Below, piece after piece: positions 5,111-5,155 of a stretch of DNA of 5,155 nt. The stretch spans positions 1 to 5,155 of the forward strand of contig VGLX01000104.1 of assembly GCA_016866645.1 (NCBI GenBank). Reading direction: 5' to 3'. Within the stretch, counting starts at the first letter, position 1; each line of letters begins with the position of its first letter. Made by a program: the position numbers and the translations under genes. This DNA is from Candidatus Woesearchaeota archaeon. GTDB taxonomy: Archaea > Nanobdellota > Nanobdellia > SCGC-AAA011-G17 > VGLX01. The notes below the pieces were generated by a model. The model did no database searches and was not told the origin of the DNA. It was given only the letters and a program-made list of their open reading frames with translations.

Positions 5111-5155
5111 ATGCCAAAAGGGGCGGTATGCATCAAGTTGACAAATGAAGAAAGG
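5111..5155 (+). CDS. Start of an unidentified gene, cut by the right edge
   Basis: ATG 5111 opens a frame of 15 codons, MPKGAVCIKLTNEER, that continues past the window. Support comes from the TATA box 26 nt upstream, which fits the leaderless pattern seen for pyrG and the DUF4956 gene. There is no Shine-Dalgarno sequence. The other ATG nearby (5128) runs into a stop after six codons. Fifteen residues are too few to name a family. Confidence 0.5.
   Translation, partial: MPKGAVCIKLTNEER

Overview
The window looks archaeal, most likely from a small-genome DPANN-type lineage (Woesearchaeota/Pacearchaeota-like). This placement is inferred from style, not from a marker gene. TTTAAA-type TATA boxes lie about 26-29 nt before four start codons, which fits leaderless transcripts, while the two genes with a leader carry archaeal Shine-Dalgarno sequences. 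AGG/AGA and ATA codons are common, the CTP synthase is divergent, and the window holds an Asn-rich, sequon-packed surface protein with archaeal-type Ig/cadherin-like repeats.

Layout from left to right. Positions 1-1199 (minus) hold the N-terminal 399 residues of a large exported protein that runs off the left edge. A divergent promoter region of about 170 bp separates it from pyrG (CTP synthase, plus, 1371-2951). Next comes a 70-residue protein of unknown function with its own promoter and a strong ribosome binding site (plus, 3028-3240). It is followed by rmlB (dTDP-glucose 4,6-dehydratase, plus, 3337-4290). A DUF4956 membrane protein (minus, 4287-4964) is convergent with rmlB, and the two stop codons overlap in a TTAA palindrome. 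At the right edge, divergent from the DUF4956 gene, a leaderless gene begins at 5111 and only its first 15 codons are visible.

The genes do not form one operon; each has a plausible promoter of its own. A loose common theme is the cell envelope. RmlB makes a nucleotide-sugar intermediate for deoxysugar (typically rhamnose) glycans. The left-edge protein has about 29 N-glycosylation sequons and could be a glycan acceptor. The DUF4956 protein is an integral membrane protein. PyrG is housekeeping pyrimidine metabolism. The link between RmlB and the surface protein is inference only. I see no rRNA, tRNA, CRISPR array, insertion sequence or attachment site. No gene-free stretch exceeds 300 bases. 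The least explained items are the 70-residue protein, the palindromes placed at two minus-strand promoters, and the Asn-rich repeat protein.
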